From Bradyrhizobium sp. PSBB068 (GTDB taxonomy: Bacteria > Pseudomonadota > Alphaproteobacteria > Rhizobiales > Xanthobacteraceae): a stretch of 64,000 nucleotides of DNA. Position 1 is the first letter of the stretch, and every line of letters starts with the position of its first letter. The DNA lies in contig CP069300.1 in NCBI GenBank assembly GCA_016839165.1, forward strand, positions 4,030,001-4,094,000, in the 5' to 3' direction. The notes under the pieces are model-generated. The model searched no databases. It worked only from the letters and a program-made list of their open reading frames with translations, and was not told where the DNA came from. This document shows, piece after piece, positions 63,159-64,000 of the stretch. The position numbers and the translations under genes were made by a program.

Positions 63159-63628
63159 CCGGGCTTCCTGCGCGTCGCGACGGCGTGATCAGCAACGGGT
63201 CTTGCCGGCTCGCCGCTGCCCGCGTGACGGCCGGCAATGCGCCAATAGGCCACCCCTGCAGCAAATCCAGCAACGCCAAACAGCAAGCCGATCACCGGAT
63301 TCCACGAGCCGCTGGCGCCCACGAGAAGGCTGACGCTGATTACGCCGATGCCAGCGCCAACGAAGCCGAAGAACAGGACCGAGCGGATCGCAAGCCGCTC
63401 ACTAAGCCAGATAACCAAAACGGACGGAATGGCCGTCAACGCGCCTATGACGACGAAGTCGATCAGCGCGAAGACAAGAAGTGCAAGACCGCCCTCGAGA
63501 AATCTCACCAGATCGCGACCGGACGCGATCGCCAGGACCACCAGCCCTAAGCCACACATAACCGCCGTTGCGGCGGCGCATCCGGCCAGCCATCCCGTCA
63601 GCGCGCGAGAACACGTACCAGATGTCAC
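63155..63628 (-). CDS. Membrane protein of unknown function
   Basis: A 157-residue protein with four hydrophobic helices ([80 protein letters not shown]). The GTG start at 63628 has GGGGAGGG upstream; the frame reaches back to 63955 but that part is antisense-like. Function unknown. It is followed upstream by the SDR gene on the same strand, and may be co-transcribed. Confidence 0.75.
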   Translation of the reverse strand: MTSGTCSRALTGWLAGCAAATAVMCGLGLVVLAIASGRDLVRFLEGGLALLVFALIDFVVIGALTAIPSVLVIWLSERLAIRSVLFFGFVGAGIGVISVSLLVGASGSWNPVIGLLFGVAGFAAGVAYWRIAGRHAGSGEPARPVADHAVATRRKPG

Positions 63629-63639
63629 TCTGCCCTCCC

Positions 63640-64000
63640 CTACAAGATCGCCTCGAACGCGCTGCGCAACGTTTCGTGCCGGAACACAAAGCCGTTGCTC
63701 AGCGCCTTGTTCGGCAGCACGCGCTGACCGCCGAGCAGCAACTCGTCGGCGAAGTCGCCGCCGACGGCACGCAGCAGCGCGGCCGGCACGCGGAAGATCG
63801 TGGGCCGGTGCAGGCGACGTCCGAGCTCTTCGGTGAATTTCGTGTTGGTGACCGGGATCGGGGCGGTCGCGTTGATCGGCCCTGAGAGCTCGGGCTTCGC
63901 GATCACATGCGCGATCAGCCGCACGAGGTCGTCGCGCTCGATCCACGACATCCACTGCCTGCCGGAGCCGAGCGGCCCGCCGAGACCGAACTCGAACGGC
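63640..64000 (-). CDS. NAD-dependent epimerase/TIGR01777 SDR protein, 5' part outside window
   Basis: The open frame runs off the right edge. The visible 120 residues start PFEFGLGGPLGSGRQWMSWI and continue RDDLVRLIAHVIAKPELSGP, NATAPIPVTNTKFTEELGRR and RVPAALLRAVGGDFADELLL, the conserved C-terminal half (DUF1731) of TIGR01777/SulA-type epimerases. The Rossmann half lies beyond 64000. It precedes the small membrane protein gene. Substrate unknown. Confidence 0.88.
   Translation of the reverse strand, partial: PFEFGLGGPLGSGRQWMSWIERDDLVRLIAHVIAKPELSGPINATAPIPVTNTKFTEELGRRLHRPTIFRVPAALLRAVGGDFADELLLGGQRVLPNKALSNGFVFRHETLRSAFEAIL

Overview
The window looks like chromosome from an alphaproteobacterium of the Bradyrhizobium type (Nitrobacteraceae). 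It is uniformly GC-rich, with GC-biased third codon positions that open long false frames antisense to most genes. It carries alphaproteobacterial markers: DivK and PleD, the division-plane ATPase MipZ, EipB (DUF1849), DUF1489, DUF3572 and a phasin with PhaR-type operators. Several families of palindromic intergenic repeats of the kind common in Bradyrhizobium are scattered through it. I see no insertion sequence, phage, CRISPR array or rRNA. The only RNA gene I can support is tRNA-Leu(GAG).

Layout: 1-2.8 kb holds an MFS exporter (cut by the window edge), a divergent TetR regulator and a serine hydrolase. 2.9-6.5 kb has the pleD-divK cell-cycle pair opposite DUF3572-dinB. 6.6-11.5 kb has two RidA proteins, eipB, a GDPD phosphodiesterase, a DUF482 acyltransferase-like protein and a HIT protein. 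11.6-18.6 kb has trmO, a Bug-type binding protein, AzlCD, a lytic transglycosylase, a GrdB-like protein and an SBF-like symporter with a divergent LysR regulator. 18.6-21.9 kb is a compact aldoxime dehydratase / nitrilase / AraC group. 22-32.5 kb has PilZ, an MFS pump, clpA-clpS, a TadG-like VWA protein, a phasin and a D,D-carboxypeptidase with a SPOR end. 32.6-48 kb is mixed housekeeping and unknown genes (DnaJ-like, VWA, hydrolases, mipZ, panC, YidB, GST, TolA/TonB-like, aldo/keto reductase), with two decayed genes: an AraC tail and a frameshifted MauG-like cytochrome.

48.5-54.6 kb is a tightly packed six-gene operon on the minus strand: MFS carrier, maleate-isomerase-like protein, GntR regulator, Asp/Glu racemase, dihydropyrimidinase-like amidohydrolase and alpha/beta hydrolase. 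Adjacent genes overlap by 1-4 bases, so it reads as one catabolic unit, probably for a cyclic amide or imide. 55.5-64 kb holds mgtE, two tandem polysaccharide deacetylases, a retron-type reverse transcriptase with an altered active site and a C-terminal membrane segment, tRNA-Leu, a short FliN, lipB and a partial SDR gene.

The observations most worth following are the reverse transcriptase (CADD in place of YADD, NAxxH and VTG motifs present, membrane tail, upstream hairpin), the hydantoinase-type operon whose isomerase lacks one expected cysteine, the aldoxime-to-acid cluster, the phasin promoter with two PhaR-like sites, and a CtrA-like box overlapping the lipB start in front of fliN.
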